DNA of 64,000 nucleotides from Fibrobacterota bacterium. GTDB taxonomy: Bacteria; Fibrobacterota; Fibrobacteria; UBA11236. The notes under the pieces were generated by a model that was given only the letters and a program-made list of their open reading frames with translations, was not told where the DNA came from and searched no databases. Of this stretch, positions 1-8,300 are shown in pieces. Both the position numbers and the translations under genes were made by a program. The DNA lies in assembly GCA_028287465.1 (NCBI GenBank), contig JAQBPO010000092.1, forward strand, positions 58,973 to 122,972. The letters are read 5' to 3'. The first letter of the stretch is position 1. Each line of letters starts with the position of its first letter.

Positions 1-221
1 CCTATTAACGCAGACGTTTCATGAATTTGGGTTTGCCCGCGCCGCTCAAGATCCAAGAACCGCAAAAGGCGTAAATCCCGCTTTCCGTCCTTTCCGCTTT
101 TGACGGTATTCGCGTGCGATAGCCGCGGTGTGATCCCTGCAATCGGATTCATTTTATCCTAACTTCATGGATGGCTGGGAAGTTATTTTTCTTCCATTGT
201 TTATTCGTACCGAGGTGAAAG

Positions 222-743
222 ATGGATGTGCAGACCTACGACCTGACGCATGAATTGGCCGACCTGCTCTTCACGGAGCTGCAGCGCTTATACCGCGAAC
301 AGAGGCTGACCAAGGTCGAAGACAAGCTGAAGGAGATTTCGGCGAATCTTCCCAAGGGATATTCCATCACGGTCAATTTCTCCGTCGAGGTCTTCGACGA
401 GAACCGCGATAAGTCCCTGAAGACCACCGACGGCGGCATTACGTGCATGGACGGGGACCGTCCGTACCTCTCGACGAGCGAATCCTCGGCCGCGAAGTAC
501 ATCGTCGACGGCGAGTTGATGAAGGTGCCCCACGATCATTGCCCCAATTGCTGGTCCCGCTGGAGCTTCAAGTCCCGCATCCGTGAATGCCGTGAATGCG
601 GATATCGGATGGGGAAGGAGATCAAGCTCCTCCTGGACACCAACGTCTGCCCGCATTGCGAAAACAGCCCCATTTCCGTACACAATCCCCAATGCGAGAA
701 GTGCGGATACGTGGCGGATCAGAACATCGTCAGTTGGGGCTGA
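222..743 (+). CDS. Double zinc-ribbon protein of unknown function
   Basis: The 173-residue protein has an alpha/beta N-terminal half of about 100 residues and a C-terminal half with four CxxC pairs: CPNC (107-110), CREC (123-126), CPHC (143-146) and CEKC (158-161). Their spacing fits two consecutive zinc ribbons of the rubredoxin-like type, so zinc binding is a safe inference; partner and role are unknown. There is no signal peptide or membrane segment, so it should be cytoplasmic. The ATG follows a good Shine-Dalgarno (GAGGTG, about 212-217). The 221 bases upstream hold no gene I can support. I do not recognise a named family. Confidence 0.75.
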   Translation: MDVQTYDLTHELADLLFTELQRLYREQRLTKVEDKLKEISANLPKGYSITVNFSVEVFDENRDKSLKTTDGGITCMDGDRPYLSTSESSAAKYIVDGELMKVPHDHCPNCWSRWSFKSRIRECRECGYRMGKEIKLLLDTNVCPHCENSPISVHNPQCEKCGYVADQNIVSWG

Positions 744-881
744 CGACCCGCCGTGGCGTTTCCCTCCGCCCGCGGTCATGGCCCGCGGTGACGGCCTTTT
801 CCATTCCGACATGATGCAATGGCCCAGTCGCACGCTTCCGCCGATTGCGTCGGAGGCTTCCACCCCTTAAAATGGAGGGGT

Positions 882-1250
882 ATGACTGAACAACCTCCCC
901 AGCAAGATATCGACGAATTGGTCCGCCGCCTCGAAAGCGGCAAATACCCCGCTGACCATATCCGCGAAGCGGGTGAGATCCTCGCTTCCGTGCAGTCTCC
1001 CGCGATTACCTACAAGATGGCCCTGGGATTCTGGGAATCCCCCAATGCGCAGGTGCGCACCTTGGCCATGAGCATGATGGAGGCGCTCGCGCCGACCCAT
1101 GACGCGGCCCGCGGCTTCGTGGCGGGAGCCAAGGACGCGGCCAGGTTACTCGCGAAAGAGATCAAGCCAGACGTGCCCGACTACAGCGCCATCGGCGAAG
1201 TCATCAAGATCTGGATGCGGGAACACCGGCAGCAGCGTAAAAAGCGGTAG
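882..1250 (+). CDS. Small helical protein, hypothetical
   Basis: The start chosen gives 122 residues beginning MTEQPPQQDI and follows GGAGGGG a few bases upstream; a longer reading from 819 is open but lacks a ribosome binding site. The sequence is mostly helical, and a middle segment (about 35-70) resembles a single HEAT-like helix pair. The tail is basic (RQQRKKR). No signal peptide or membrane segment is visible. I do not recognise the family. It stands between unrelated plus-strand genes and may be its own short transcript. Confidence 0.6.
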   Translation: MTEQPPQQDIDELVRRLESGKYPADHIREAGEILASVQSPAITYKMALGFWESPNAQVRTLAMSMMEALAPTHDAARGFVAGAKDAARLLAKEIKPDVPDYSAIGEVIKIWMREHRQQRKKR

Positions 1251-1297
1251 TCCGGCGAATTGTTACCTTTTCCAGAGCACTAACGCTGAGGTACCCC

Positions 1298-1759
1298 ATG
1301 AAACTCTTCCGGAATCCCATGGCCGCCCGCCGGATACTCTGGGCATTCGCCGCCCTCTCCCTTTTTCTGGCGGGTTGCGCCAGGCAACCGTCCCGCACGG
1401 GCAATTTCGGCACGCCGGACAATGTACTGAGCTATGGGGTGTATACCGCGACCGTGCTCGATTCCGGACTTTCCGTCAAGTTGAGCCTGAATCAGAACGG
1501 CACCTATTCCAAGAAGAAGTTCCAGGGAAGTTGCTTCCTGATGGAATACAAGGGGGACTGGTCCTGCGATAACGGATCCATCGAATTCCACCTCGCCGAA
1601 ATCCGCCATCGTCCGGATTGCTCGAATGAGGATTGGCAGACGGAAAAGGCCGATCGCTCCAGTCGCAGGCTAATCCGAGGCGTCACGACCATGTCTTTCG
1701 ACCTGCTGGATCAGGATGATCAATCCTCCGATGAGTGGGTCAAGTTCGTAAAACGGTGA
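1298..1759 (+). CDS. Small lipoprotein, hypothetical
   Basis: The protein has 153 residues. A basic n-region and hydrophobic stretch end in the lipobox LAGC, with the lipidated cysteine near residue 27, so it should be a membrane-anchored lipoprotein. The mature part is a small beta-rich domain with two further cysteine pairs (GSCF, WSCD, PDCS), compatible with disulfides outside the cytoplasm. It is loosely reminiscent of NlpE-like lipoprotein domains, but I cannot assign it. It is short for a lipoprotein but looks complete. Confidence 0.65.
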   Translation: MKLFRNPMAARRILWAFAALSLFLAGCARQPSRTGNFGTPDNVLSYGVYTATVLDSGLSVKLSLNQNGTYSKKKFQGSCFLMEYKGDWSCDNGSIEFHLAEIRHRPDCSNEDWQTEKADRSSRRLIRGVTTMSFDLLDQDDQSSDEWVKFVKR

Positions 1760-1918
1760 TTCCGCACTTAATCGACCTTTTCAACGGTTATCCGGCCTTG
1801 CCCCCCCTGTCGGAAAGCCAACCGGGGTTGCCTCCGGCCCCAGCAAACCTATCTTGTTCCCAAGTCCTTTTCCTTTGGGAATCATGGAATTCGTCCCGGT
1901 TGGGGGCGGGAGCGTACC

Positions 1919-3007
1919 TTGGGTAGAATCCGGAAAAAGAGTGGGGGACGGTCCGTTTCCCGTAAGGAAGCGCCGGCCTCGCTCGACCCCGCATCGCCCA
2001 AGGTCCCGGGCAAGGCGGCGAAATACCTGTCCTGGGGCGGAACGGTCCTGGGGATCCTCCTTCTGGCCCTGGCCGTCTGGGTTTTCGGAAAGACCCTGCG
2101 CCATTACGATATGGCCGAGGTCGTTCTGCGCCTTGGGCAGATCCCGGAATACAGGCTGGCGATTGCCGTGATTTTCGTCGCCCTGAGTTACGCAACCCAG
2201 ACTTTCTACGACTACCTCTCCGCGGTCTCGGTTCGATTGGGCATTTCGCCTGCCAGGGCGATGCTGGCGGCTTTCATCGGCAATGCCTTCACCAACAATA
2301 TCGGATTCTCCCTATTGACGGGAACCTCCCTGCGTTACCGGTTCTACCTGGCGTGGAATTACTCCGCCCTGGAAATCGCCCAAGTGATCGCCCTGGCGAA
2401 ACTGGCCTTCTGCAACGGCCTTTTCCTTTTCGCGGGACTGACGCAGTTGATCGATCCCGTCCACCTGCCCGATTCCATTTCCCTGCCCTTGCCGCCCCGC
2501 CTTTTGGGAGGACTGCTGATTTTGCCTCCCATCCTGCTGCTCGTATGGAACGGCCTATCGCGCGGCAATACCTTGCGCCTGGGTAAGGTGCGCTTGGTCC
2601 GTCCTGCCCAAACCCTGCTCATTCTGCAAATGGCGGTGTCCTGCCTGCACCTGGCGTTCGCTTCGTGCACCCTGTATTACCTGCTTCCCGCCGACGCCTT
2701 GCATGCCGCCGGTTTCCATGGGCCGTTATCCTTCCTGGGGACTTTCATGGCCATCAAATTCGTGGTGATGTTCGTACCGGTACCCGGAAGCCTGGGGGTA
2801 TTCGAAGGCACCGCGGTCGCCCTCCTCACTCCGGCACTTCCGGATTACCCCGTTTTGGGCGGCCTGCTCGCCTACCGGCTGGTCTACTACGTGATGCCGT
2901 TCGCGGTCGCTTTGATCACGCTCGCCATCTACGAGCTTTCCGCGCGCAAGGGCTTCCTCGCTTCCATGCTGCGGCGGCGCAGGCGGCAGGCCAGCGGAGT
3001 CGCTTAG
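1919..3007 (+). CDS. YbhN/UPF0104-family integral membrane protein (lysylphosphatidylglycerol synthase TM-region-like)
   Basis: This is a 362-residue polytopic protein with about eight hydrophobic segments. It matches the membrane domain shared by the YbhN/UPF0104 family and the flippase half of MprF. Features seen include the GNAFTNNIGFSLLTG segment, typical of the family's conserved first half, and the VPGSLGVFEG motif near residue 290. There is no soluble aminoacyl-transferase domain, so lipid aminoacylation is not expected; a lipid transport role is a family-level guess. The start is a TTG preceded by GGGAG. The 40-residue N-terminus is basic and the C-terminus ends in an Arg-rich tail. 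Confidence 0.8.
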   Translation: MGRIRKKSGGRSVSRKEAPASLDPASPKVPGKAAKYLSWGGTVLGILLLALAVWVFGKTLRHYDMAEVVLRLGQIPEYRLAIAVIFVALSYATQTFYDYLSAVSVRLGISPARAMLAAFIGNAFTNNIGFSLLTGTSLRYRFYLAWNYSALEIAQVIALAKLAFCNGLFLFAGLTQLIDPVHLPDSISLPLPPRLLGGLLILPPILLLVWNGLSRGNTLRLGKVRLVRPAQTLLILQMAVSCLHLAFASCTLYYLLPADALHAAGFHGPLSFLGTFMAIKFVVMFVPVPGSLGVFEGTAVALLTPALPDYPVLGGLLAYRLVYYVMPFAVALITLAIYELSARKGFLASMLRRRRRQASGVA

Positions 3008-3079
3008 CCGGTCCCGTTCCTCCGCGCCGGATCCGTCAAATTTCCTGGCACCTCCCGATCCAATCTTTTAGTTTAAGTT

Positions 3080-3095
3080 AACCCCGAACGGGGTT
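3080..3095. promoter_or_regulatory. Inverted repeat upstream of response regulator
   Basis: A 16-base dyad (AACCCCG, two-base centre AA, CGGGGTT) ends 15 bases before the response-regulator ATG. It could be an operator or a leader hairpin close to the ribosome binding site (GAAAGG). Nothing identifies the binding protein. Confidence 0.35.
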
Positions 3096-3110
3096 GAAAG
3101 GCCGGCGCCC

Positions 3111-3857
3111 ATGGAAAGCCTAAGCCACACCATCCTGGTGGTAGACGACGAAGCGCATATCCGGGACTTCGCCCGGCACGTGCTGGAGAACCAGGGCTAC
3201 CAGGTGCTGACCGCCAAGAACGGCGTGGAAGCCGTCCTCCTGGGCGAGCACCACCCCGGCGCCATCAGCGCGCTCATCACGGATCTGAACATGCCCCCCT
3301 ACATGGGCGGATGCGAATTGGCCCAGTCCATGCGCCGCATGCGTCCCGGAATCGGGGTGATTTACATTTCCGGTTACCCCGCCGACGCGGTCGTCCAGGG
3401 CGAGGTGCTGGAGGAGAAGGCGGATTTCCTGGCCAAGCCCTTCACGCCGGAAATGTTGATCAACCGCCTGAAGGAAATGCTGCGTCGCCCGGCGCCGGCC
3501 CCCGTTGAACAACCGCGCAAAACCGATCGAGCCATCCTCCTTCTCGTCCCGGACGGGACCTTGCGCACGGGTATCGCCGCCCTGTTGCGCGTGGAGGGCA
3601 TGCAGGTACTGGAGTCGCGCAATTTCGCCGAAGCCTTGATCATCTGCCAATGGCATGTGGGCCTAATCGGCTTGTTCCTGGCCGACAAGGATATGCTGGC
3701 CCGCCTGCCCTCGGAATTGCTCGAACGCCTGGGTCAGGTGCGGCCGGAGATGCGCATCCTGGCGGCTTCGGCGGCCCCCGGGGAGGGTGAGCCCATCCAT
3801 GAAAGGGTGCGCCGGCTATTGGAGGAGTGGGGCCTGGAAGTCACCGGAGAGGAATAA
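3111..3857 (+). CDS. Response regulator with intact REC domain and degenerate second REC-like domain
   Basis: The 248-residue protein starts with a complete receiver domain (about 6-125): acidic pair D12/D13, phospho-acceptor D58 in ITDLNMP, switch serine S87 and conserved K109 in AKPF. A proline-rich linker leads to a second domain (about 135-240) with receiver-like strand/helix order (AILLLVPDG...) but no acidic pair and no acceptor Asp, so it is probably a non-phosphorylated receiver-like module. No DNA-binding or enzymatic output domain is present. No histidine kinase is adjacent, so the partner is encoded elsewhere. The gene ends inside the first copy of a 15-bp tandem repeat. Confidence 0.85.
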   Translation: MESLSHTILVVDDEAHIRDFARHVLENQGYQVLTAKNGVEAVLLGEHHPGAISALITDLNMPPYMGGCELAQSMRRMRPGIGVIYISGYPADAVVQGEVLEEKADFLAKPFTPEMLINRLKEMLRRPAPAPVEQPRKTDRAILLLVPDGTLRTGIAALLRVEGMQVLESRNFAEALIICQWHVGLIGLFLADKDMLARLPSELLERLGQVRPEMRILAASAAPGEGEPIHERVRRLLEEWGLEVTGEE

Positions 3858-3903
3858 ACCGGAGAGGAATAAACCGGAGAGGAATAAACCGGGGAGGAAT
3901 AAG
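3844..3903 (+). repeat. Four tandem 15-bp repeats carrying stop codons
   Basis: Four head-to-tail copies of CCGGAGAGGAATAAA (the last is CCGGGGAGGAATAAG) occupy 3844-3903. The first copy supplies the response regulator's stop codon TAA. Because the unit is 15 bases, every copy puts TAA in the same frame, and each also contains a purine-rich GGAGAGGA. It looks like recent slippage of a gene end. Confidence 0.9.
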
Positions 3904-3949
3904 GAGGAGTGCGGACAGGCCGGAAGGCCTTGGTCCGGAAGCCGGGATC

Positions 3950-4219
3950 TCAGCGGACGTGGAAACCCTTATAACCGCGCACTTCTCCCGGAGCGGCTTC
4001 GACGCCTTCCACCCGCGCATGCGGCGGACCCTGGCGGCACCAGGCCAGGAATTCATCCAGCTTGGCCCGATCGCCTTCGGCTTCGGCGAAAACGCAGCCG
4101 TCTTCTTCGTTGCGGACGAATCCATCCAAACCCAGGCGATTGGCTTCGGCGCGTGCCGAGGCCCGGAAAAAGACTCCCTGGACCTTGCCGGATACCCGTA
4201 TATCGTAGTGCAGTAACAT
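3950..4219 (-). CDS. acyP: Acylphosphatase
   Basis: The 89-residue protein is the usual size for acylphosphatase, which hydrolyses carboxyl-phosphate bonds in small acyl phosphates. The signature GKVQGVFFR includes the phosphate-binding arginine (R19), and GFVRNEEDG holds the catalytic asparagine (N37). The C-terminus YKGFHVR is also typical. It is cytoplasmic and monocistronic. It is convergent with the response regulator and divergent from the esterase gene with only 48 bases between the starts, leaving little room for a leader. No clear Shine-Dalgarno precedes the ATG. Confidence 0.93.
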   Translation of the reverse strand: MLLHYDIRVSGKVQGVFFRASARAEANRLGLDGFVRNEEDGCVFAEAEGDRAKLDEFLAWCRQGPPHARVEGVEAAPGEVRGYKGFHVR

Positions 4220-4267
4220 GCAGATTCAAAATAGATAGCGCAGGCCGAACTTCCTAGATTAGCGCGT

Positions 4268-5746
4268 ATGAGCGACACGGCAGGACCCGCTGGACACGGG
4301 ATGGACGGAAAGCCCTGGGGCGCGCTCATCGCGGAAGGTCCGTCCGATTGGCAGATCCTCCAGCAGGGCCCCTCTGGGACGGCGACCATCGCGCTCTCGG
4401 GCCGCTGGGCCCCCAAGGAATCGATGGGACTGCTGGGCGCATCCGGAGGCATGGTCGAGATCCGGCTGGTGCGCGAGGATTCCGGCGTACCCGTGACCGC
4501 GGCGTTGAATTGGCGCGCTGCCGAAACGGATGCGGATGGCTCTTGGCGTGGCGAACTCGGATGGGTTCCCGCGGGCGGTCCTTATCGCCTGGAAACGCGC
4601 TTCAATCCCAAAGGCAACAAACTGGGGGAATGGTCCCTGCGCGGGGACATGCGCCATTTCCTGGGGGTCGGGGATTTGTGGATCATCGCGGGGCAAAGCA
4701 ATGCCTCCGGATACGGTCGCGGCCCTTACGATGATCCTCCCGAACTCGGTTTGCATATGTTGCGCCACCATGGGGCCTGGACCCTGGCCGCGCATCCCCT
4801 CAGCGACGCTTCCTCAACCGTATTCCCCGCCGCGCGCGAAACCTATAATACCGGCCATTCGCCCTTCCTGCATTTCGCCCGCGCCCTGAAGCGGGAATTG
4901 CGCCATCCCATCGCCTTGCTGCCCACCGCCCTCGGCGGTTCACCCTTGCAGGACTGGCATCCGGACTCAGGTCCCTTGTTCGCCAATCTCAAGGCCATGG
5001 TGGACCTCGCGGGCGGGCGCGTCAAGGGCATGGTCTGGTACCAAGGGGAGACGGATGCGGAACCGGGCAGGGCGGACGATTATCTCGATCGGTTCCTCGC
5101 TTGCGTGAAAGGATGGCGCTCGGCCCTCAAGGATCCGGAGCTCCCGATCCTTACCGTGCAACTCGCGCGTTACCGTTCGGAACGCCCCGGCGAAGAGGAT
5201 CGGGAATGGTCCCGGGTCCGGGAGGCCCAACGCCAGGCGGCTTTGCGGGATGCGCGCGTATTCGCGGTCCCGGCCCTGGACCTGGCCTTGGACGATACCA
5301 TCCATATCGGAACGGCGGGGAACATGACCTTGGGGGCCCGCTTGGCGGCTTGCGCCTTGGGAGCCGTCTATCATGTCGGAGAACCGGGGGCCGCCGGGAA
5401 CCGGGGCCTTTCCCATGGGGCCCCGGAATGGCGGCCTCCCGATCTGGCCGAGATCGCCATGGACGGGACTCAGGTGGTGCGCCTGCGCTTCTCGCCCGTA
5501 ACCAGCCGGCTGGACACGCATGATCCCAAGGCCATGCCTTTCCTGGCGGAGGATGCCGATGGCCCGGTCCCCATCGATAAAATCCTGTATTTCCAGCGTG
5601 ATTCCGTGAAACTCTTCCTGGCCAGGACTCCCCGGGGGACGGTGCGCATAAGCTGCGGCCATGGGGAAAACCCGGATACCTTGCCGATGGACATGGAGCG
5701 CCAGATGCCGGTCCTGTCCTTCCATGCGGTCCCGGTGTCATCCTGA
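4268..5746 (+). CDS. Sialate O-acetylesterase-like SGNH hydrolase
   Basis: The 492-residue protein matches the SASA (sialate O-acetylesterase) family of SGNH/GDSL hydrolases that remove acetyl groups from sugars. Motifs seen are GQSN (142-145, nucleophile S144), the WYQGETDA block, and DDTIHIG, which carries the catalytic Asp-x-x-His-like pair. A beta-rich region precedes the catalytic domain and another follows it. No signal peptide is visible with this start, which is unusual because many homologues are secreted. No Shine-Dalgarno is present; TAGATT ends 7 bases before the ATG and could be a -10 box for a leaderless message. The exact substrate is unknown. Confidence 0.8.
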   Translation: MSDTAGPAGHGMDGKPWGALIAEGPSDWQILQQGPSGTATIALSGRWAPKESMGLLGASGGMVEIRLVREDSGVPVTAALNWRAAETDADGSWRGELGWVPAGGPYRLETRFNPKGNKLGEWSLRGDMRHFLGVGDLWIIAGQSNASGYGRGPYDDPPELGLHMLRHHGAWTLAAHPLSDASSTVFPAARETYNTGHSPFLHFARALKRELRHPIALLPTALGGSPLQDWHPDSGPLFANLKAMVDLAGGRVKGMVWYQGETDAEPGRADDYLDRFLACVKGWRSALKDPELPILTVQLARYRSERPGEEDREWSRVREAQRQAALRDARVFAVPALDLALDDTIHIGTAGNMTLGARLAACALGAVYHVGEPGAAGNRGLSHGAPEWRPPDLAEIAMDGTQVVRLRFSPVTSRLDTHDPKAMPFLAEDADGPVPIDKILYFQRDSVKLFLARTPRGTVRISCGHGENPDTLPMDMERQMPVLSFHAVPVSS

Positions 5747-5797
5747 GCGCCCGGCCGCCGATATCCGGACCGGTTTAGCCGGAAGCTTGTATTTTCC

Positions 5798-5811
5798 CCG
5801 GGACGTCCCGG
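5798..5811. promoter_or_regulatory. Perfect 14-bp palindrome before DUF4139 gene
   Basis: CCGGGACGTCCCGG is a perfect palindrome located three bases after a possible -10 box (TATTTT, 5790-5795) and 19 bases before the DUF4139 ATG. The position at the likely transcription start fits an operator. No regulator gene is adjacent. Confidence 0.4.
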
Positions 5812-5830
5812 TATTGAAAGGCGCATATAG

Positions 5831-7399
5831 ATGAAAGACCTCTCTGCATCCCACTCCACTCTTCGCGCTTGCCTGGCCGCATGCGTCCTGCATTCCATTT
5901 GCGCCTTTTCCGGCGGAAAAGCCTGGGCTGCGGAAAAAAGCGAGGCCCCGGTTTCCAAGGCCGGCTTGGCCGCGAAACAGGCGAGCGACAGGAAGACCGT
6001 GGATCTGACCGTATACAATGCGGGCATGTCCCTGGTGCGCGAGGAGCGGGTCATCGGCTTGGCGAAGGGCGCGAACCGGATCCAGGTCCCGGACATCCCC
6101 GCCACCATCGATCCCACCTCCCTGCATTTCTCCAGCCTGACCGATCCCGCGGGGGTGCGCGTGATCGAACAGAACTACCAGTATGATCTGGTGAATCAAC
6201 GGAAGCTCCTGGAGAAATACCTCGGCAAGCAGGTTGAGTTCCTCCGCTTCGACCCGGACAAGAAAAGGGAGTACCCCGTTACGGGCCGCATCCTTTCCGT
6301 TGGCGGCAATCCGGAACAATACGGGGCCCAGGAAGGCAACGGCAATCCCGGGATGGTCGCTGAGATAGCCGGCAAGATCGAATTGAATCCCGCGGGAAGG
6401 CTCGTCTTGCCCAGCCTGCCGGAAGGCCTCATCCTGAAGCCGCAGTTGGAATGGCTGCTCACTTCGGCCAAGGACGGCGAACAGCGCGCCGAAATCAGTT
6501 ATCTGGCGAACAATATCTCCTGGAGCTGCGACTACGTCGCCTTGCTCAACAAGACCGATGATCATCTCGACCTTACGGGCTGGGTCACCCTGGTGAACAA
6601 TTCCGGGACGGGATTCAGGAACGCGGGCCTCAAGCTGGTGGCCGGCGACGTCAATATCGTGCGGCAGGAATACGAACAGGCCGGGGGGATGCGCACCATG
6701 ATGAAGGACGCGGCGGCCCCCGCGCCGCAATTCCAGCAGAAGGATCTCTTCGAATACAAGATCTACAGCCTGCAGCGCCGCACCGACGTGGCCGACAACG
6801 AGAGCAAGCAGATCGAGCTCGTGAACGCGACCAACGCCGTGGCGAAAAAGCTGCTCATATACGACGGCATGGATCAGGGATGGCGGTATTGGGTCAACAA
6901 CGTGAACTACCGGGGGCAGGGCAATTTCGGGGAGCAATCCAACACCAAGGTGGGCGTCTATGTCGCCTTCCGGAACGACGAGAAGTCCGGGTTGGGCATG
7001 GCCCTGCCCAAAGGCAAGGTGCGTATGTACAAGAAGGACGATGACGGACGCGAGCAATTCGTGGGCGAGGATCAACTCGATCATACCCCCAAGGATGAAG
7101 AGGTCCGCCTCTACATGGGCAACGCCTTCGACGTGGTCGGCTCGCGCGCCCAGGCCGATTTCCGCAGCCTTTCCGCCGGGCGCGTGGTGGAGGAGACCAT
7201 CGAGATCAAGGTGCGGAACCATAAGAAGGACGCGGCCGAGGTGATGGTCTACGAGCATCCCTGGCGTTGGAGCCAATGGGAGATCACCAAGACGAGCGTT
7301 CCCTTCGAAAAGGTCGATCAGACCACCATCCGGTTCCCGTTGAAGATCGCGGCGGACAAGGAGAAGAACGTAACCTATACGATCCGCTATACCTGGTGA
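5831..7399 (+). CDS. Secreted DUF4139-family protein
   Basis: The 522-residue protein starts with a signal peptide (hydrophobic stretch to about residue 33, ending KAWA) and continues with an all-beta protein matching the DUF4139 family. Typical segments are LTVYNAGMSLVREER near the mature N-terminus, the NQRKLLEKYLGK helix, a central EISYLANNISWSCDY segment, and the C-terminal EVMVYEHPWRWSQWEI region. The family's function is not established; members are periplasmic or surface proteins. The gene appears monocistronic with its own start region and palindrome. Confidence 0.85.
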   Translation: MKDLSASHSTLRACLAACVLHSICAFSGGKAWAAEKSEAPVSKAGLAAKQASDRKTVDLTVYNAGMSLVREERVIGLAKGANRIQVPDIPATIDPTSLHFSSLTDPAGVRVIEQNYQYDLVNQRKLLEKYLGKQVEFLRFDPDKKREYPVTGRILSVGGNPEQYGAQEGNGNPGMVAEIAGKIELNPAGRLVLPSLPEGLILKPQLEWLLTSAKDGEQRAEISYLANNISWSCDYVALLNKTDDHLDLTGWVTLVNNSGTGFRNAGLKLVAGDVNIVRQEYEQAGGMRTMMKDAAAPAPQFQQKDLFEYKIYSLQRRTDVADNESKQIELVNATNAVAKKLLIYDGMDQGWRYWVNNVNYRGQGNFGEQSNTKVGVYVAFRNDEKSGLGMALPKGKVRMYKKDDDGREQFVGEDQLDHTPKDEEVRLYMGNAFDVVGSRAQADFRSLSAGRVVEETIEIKVRNHKKDAAEVMVYEHPWRWSQWEITKTSVPFEKVDQTTIRFPLKIAADKEKNVTYTIRYTW

Positions 7400-7622
7400 A
7401 AACACCAGGACGGTAGGATTCCCGTTTCCGGAATCAGGACCTGACGCGCCGAAATGCGCCGGCCTGGGCCCCAAGCCCGGCCTGGCCTGCAGGGTGGCGT
7501 CCGGAAGGTGCCCGGGCCGGGAATTGGCTTCGACCGGCGGGGTAACCCCGGGATCCCCGCCTCAATCCCCGATACCGGGCCCGCGAGTTCCGCTCGTACC
7601 CCAAAATTCCGCCTTGCAATCC

Positions 7623-7652
7623 TTGCGGCCCTTCCCCGAAATGCGGTATTCT
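7623..7652 (+). promoter_or_regulatory. Candidate sigma-70-type promoter for PEBP gene
   Basis: TTGCGG (7623-7628), an 18-base spacer and TATTCT (7647-7652) stand 40 bases before the ATG at 7692. The preceding intergenic stretch (7400-7622) shows no gene or convincing RNA. Matched by eye only. Confidence 0.4.
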
Positions 7653-7691
7653 AATTATGCGCACTCCGGAGAACTGATACCGGGAGGGGAC

Positions 7692-8282
7692 ATGAAGTCG
7701 TCCGCCTTTTTCGTTTGCCTGATTGGGATGGCTCCGGCCGCCTGGCCTTACGGAGACCGCTCGCATGACCCCATATTCGGTAAATCCTGGGGACTCCAGA
7801 TCTACAGTCCGGCCTTCCTGGAGAACGGCTACATCCCCGACAAATACACCTGCGACGGAGAGAATATCAGCCCGCCCTTCCATATCAAGGGAGTCTCCAG
7901 CAAAGCGCGCAGCCTGGTCCTGATCATGGAGGATCCGGACGCTCTGGTGGGGGATTGGGTGCATTGGACCGTGTGGAACATGGAACCGGCCACCCGCGTG
8001 ATCAGCGAGAACAGCGTACCGGACGGCTCCGTGGAAGGGGATACGGATTATGAATTGCCGGCATGGGCCGGTCCCTGCCCGCGTTGGGGCGTGCATCGAT
8101 ACATGTTCCGTCTCTACGCCCTGGACATCAAGCTCGACCTGCCCTTGCGGGCGACCAAGGCGCAATTGGACAAGGCCATGCAAGGCCATGTCCTGGATCG
8201 AGGCGAATTGGTGGGCCTTTACGGACGCAATCCGGAGCGGGCCGCAAGCGACAATTGGATCGAGCGCAAAGTCACCAACTGA
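7692..8282 (+). CDS. YbhB/YbcL-type PEBP (Raf kinase inhibitor-like) protein, secreted
   Basis: The start at 7692 follows GGGAGGGG and gives 196 residues. The reading frame is open further upstream but without coding character. A short signal peptide (to about residue 20) precedes a phosphatidylethanolamine-binding-protein fold. Bacterial PEBP hallmarks seen are DKYTCDGENISPP, the MEDPDA ligand loop, VHWTVWN and the RWGVHRYMF loop. Family members bind small phosphorylated or lipid ligands; the role in bacteria is poorly known. The gene is convergent with the amidohydrolase gene. Confidence 0.88.
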   Translation: MKSSAFFVCLIGMAPAAWPYGDRSHDPIFGKSWGLQIYSPAFLENGYIPDKYTCDGENISPPFHIKGVSSKARSLVLIMEDPDALVGDWVHWTVWNMEPATRVISENSVPDGSVEGDTDYELPAWAGPCPRWGVHRYMFRLYALDIKLDLPLRATKAQLDKAMQGHVLDRGELVGLYGRNPERAASDNWIERKVTN

Positions 8283-8300
8283 TCCGATCCTTCCGCAGGA

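Noticed and set aside
1..100. Minus-strand frame ending GIYAFCGSWILSG...KRLR, similar to a type IX sorting tail
   Set aside because: It could be at most about 70 codons because gene 222-743 follows on the other strand, and no start or ribosome binding site is present.
5738..7474. A 578-codon minus-strand open frame, and similar long antisense frames (for example 41807-43660, 58463-61114, 11951-13345)
   Set aside because: They lie antisense to clearly coding genes (DUF4139, acs, glgP, acyltransferase). High GC and codon-position bias create such frames; they lack ribosome binding sites and family matches.
7511..7545. tmRNA-like GGCTTCGAC...GGGGTAA string
   Set aside because: No tag reading frame, no tRNA-like 3' end and no CCA-proximal T-loop are found.
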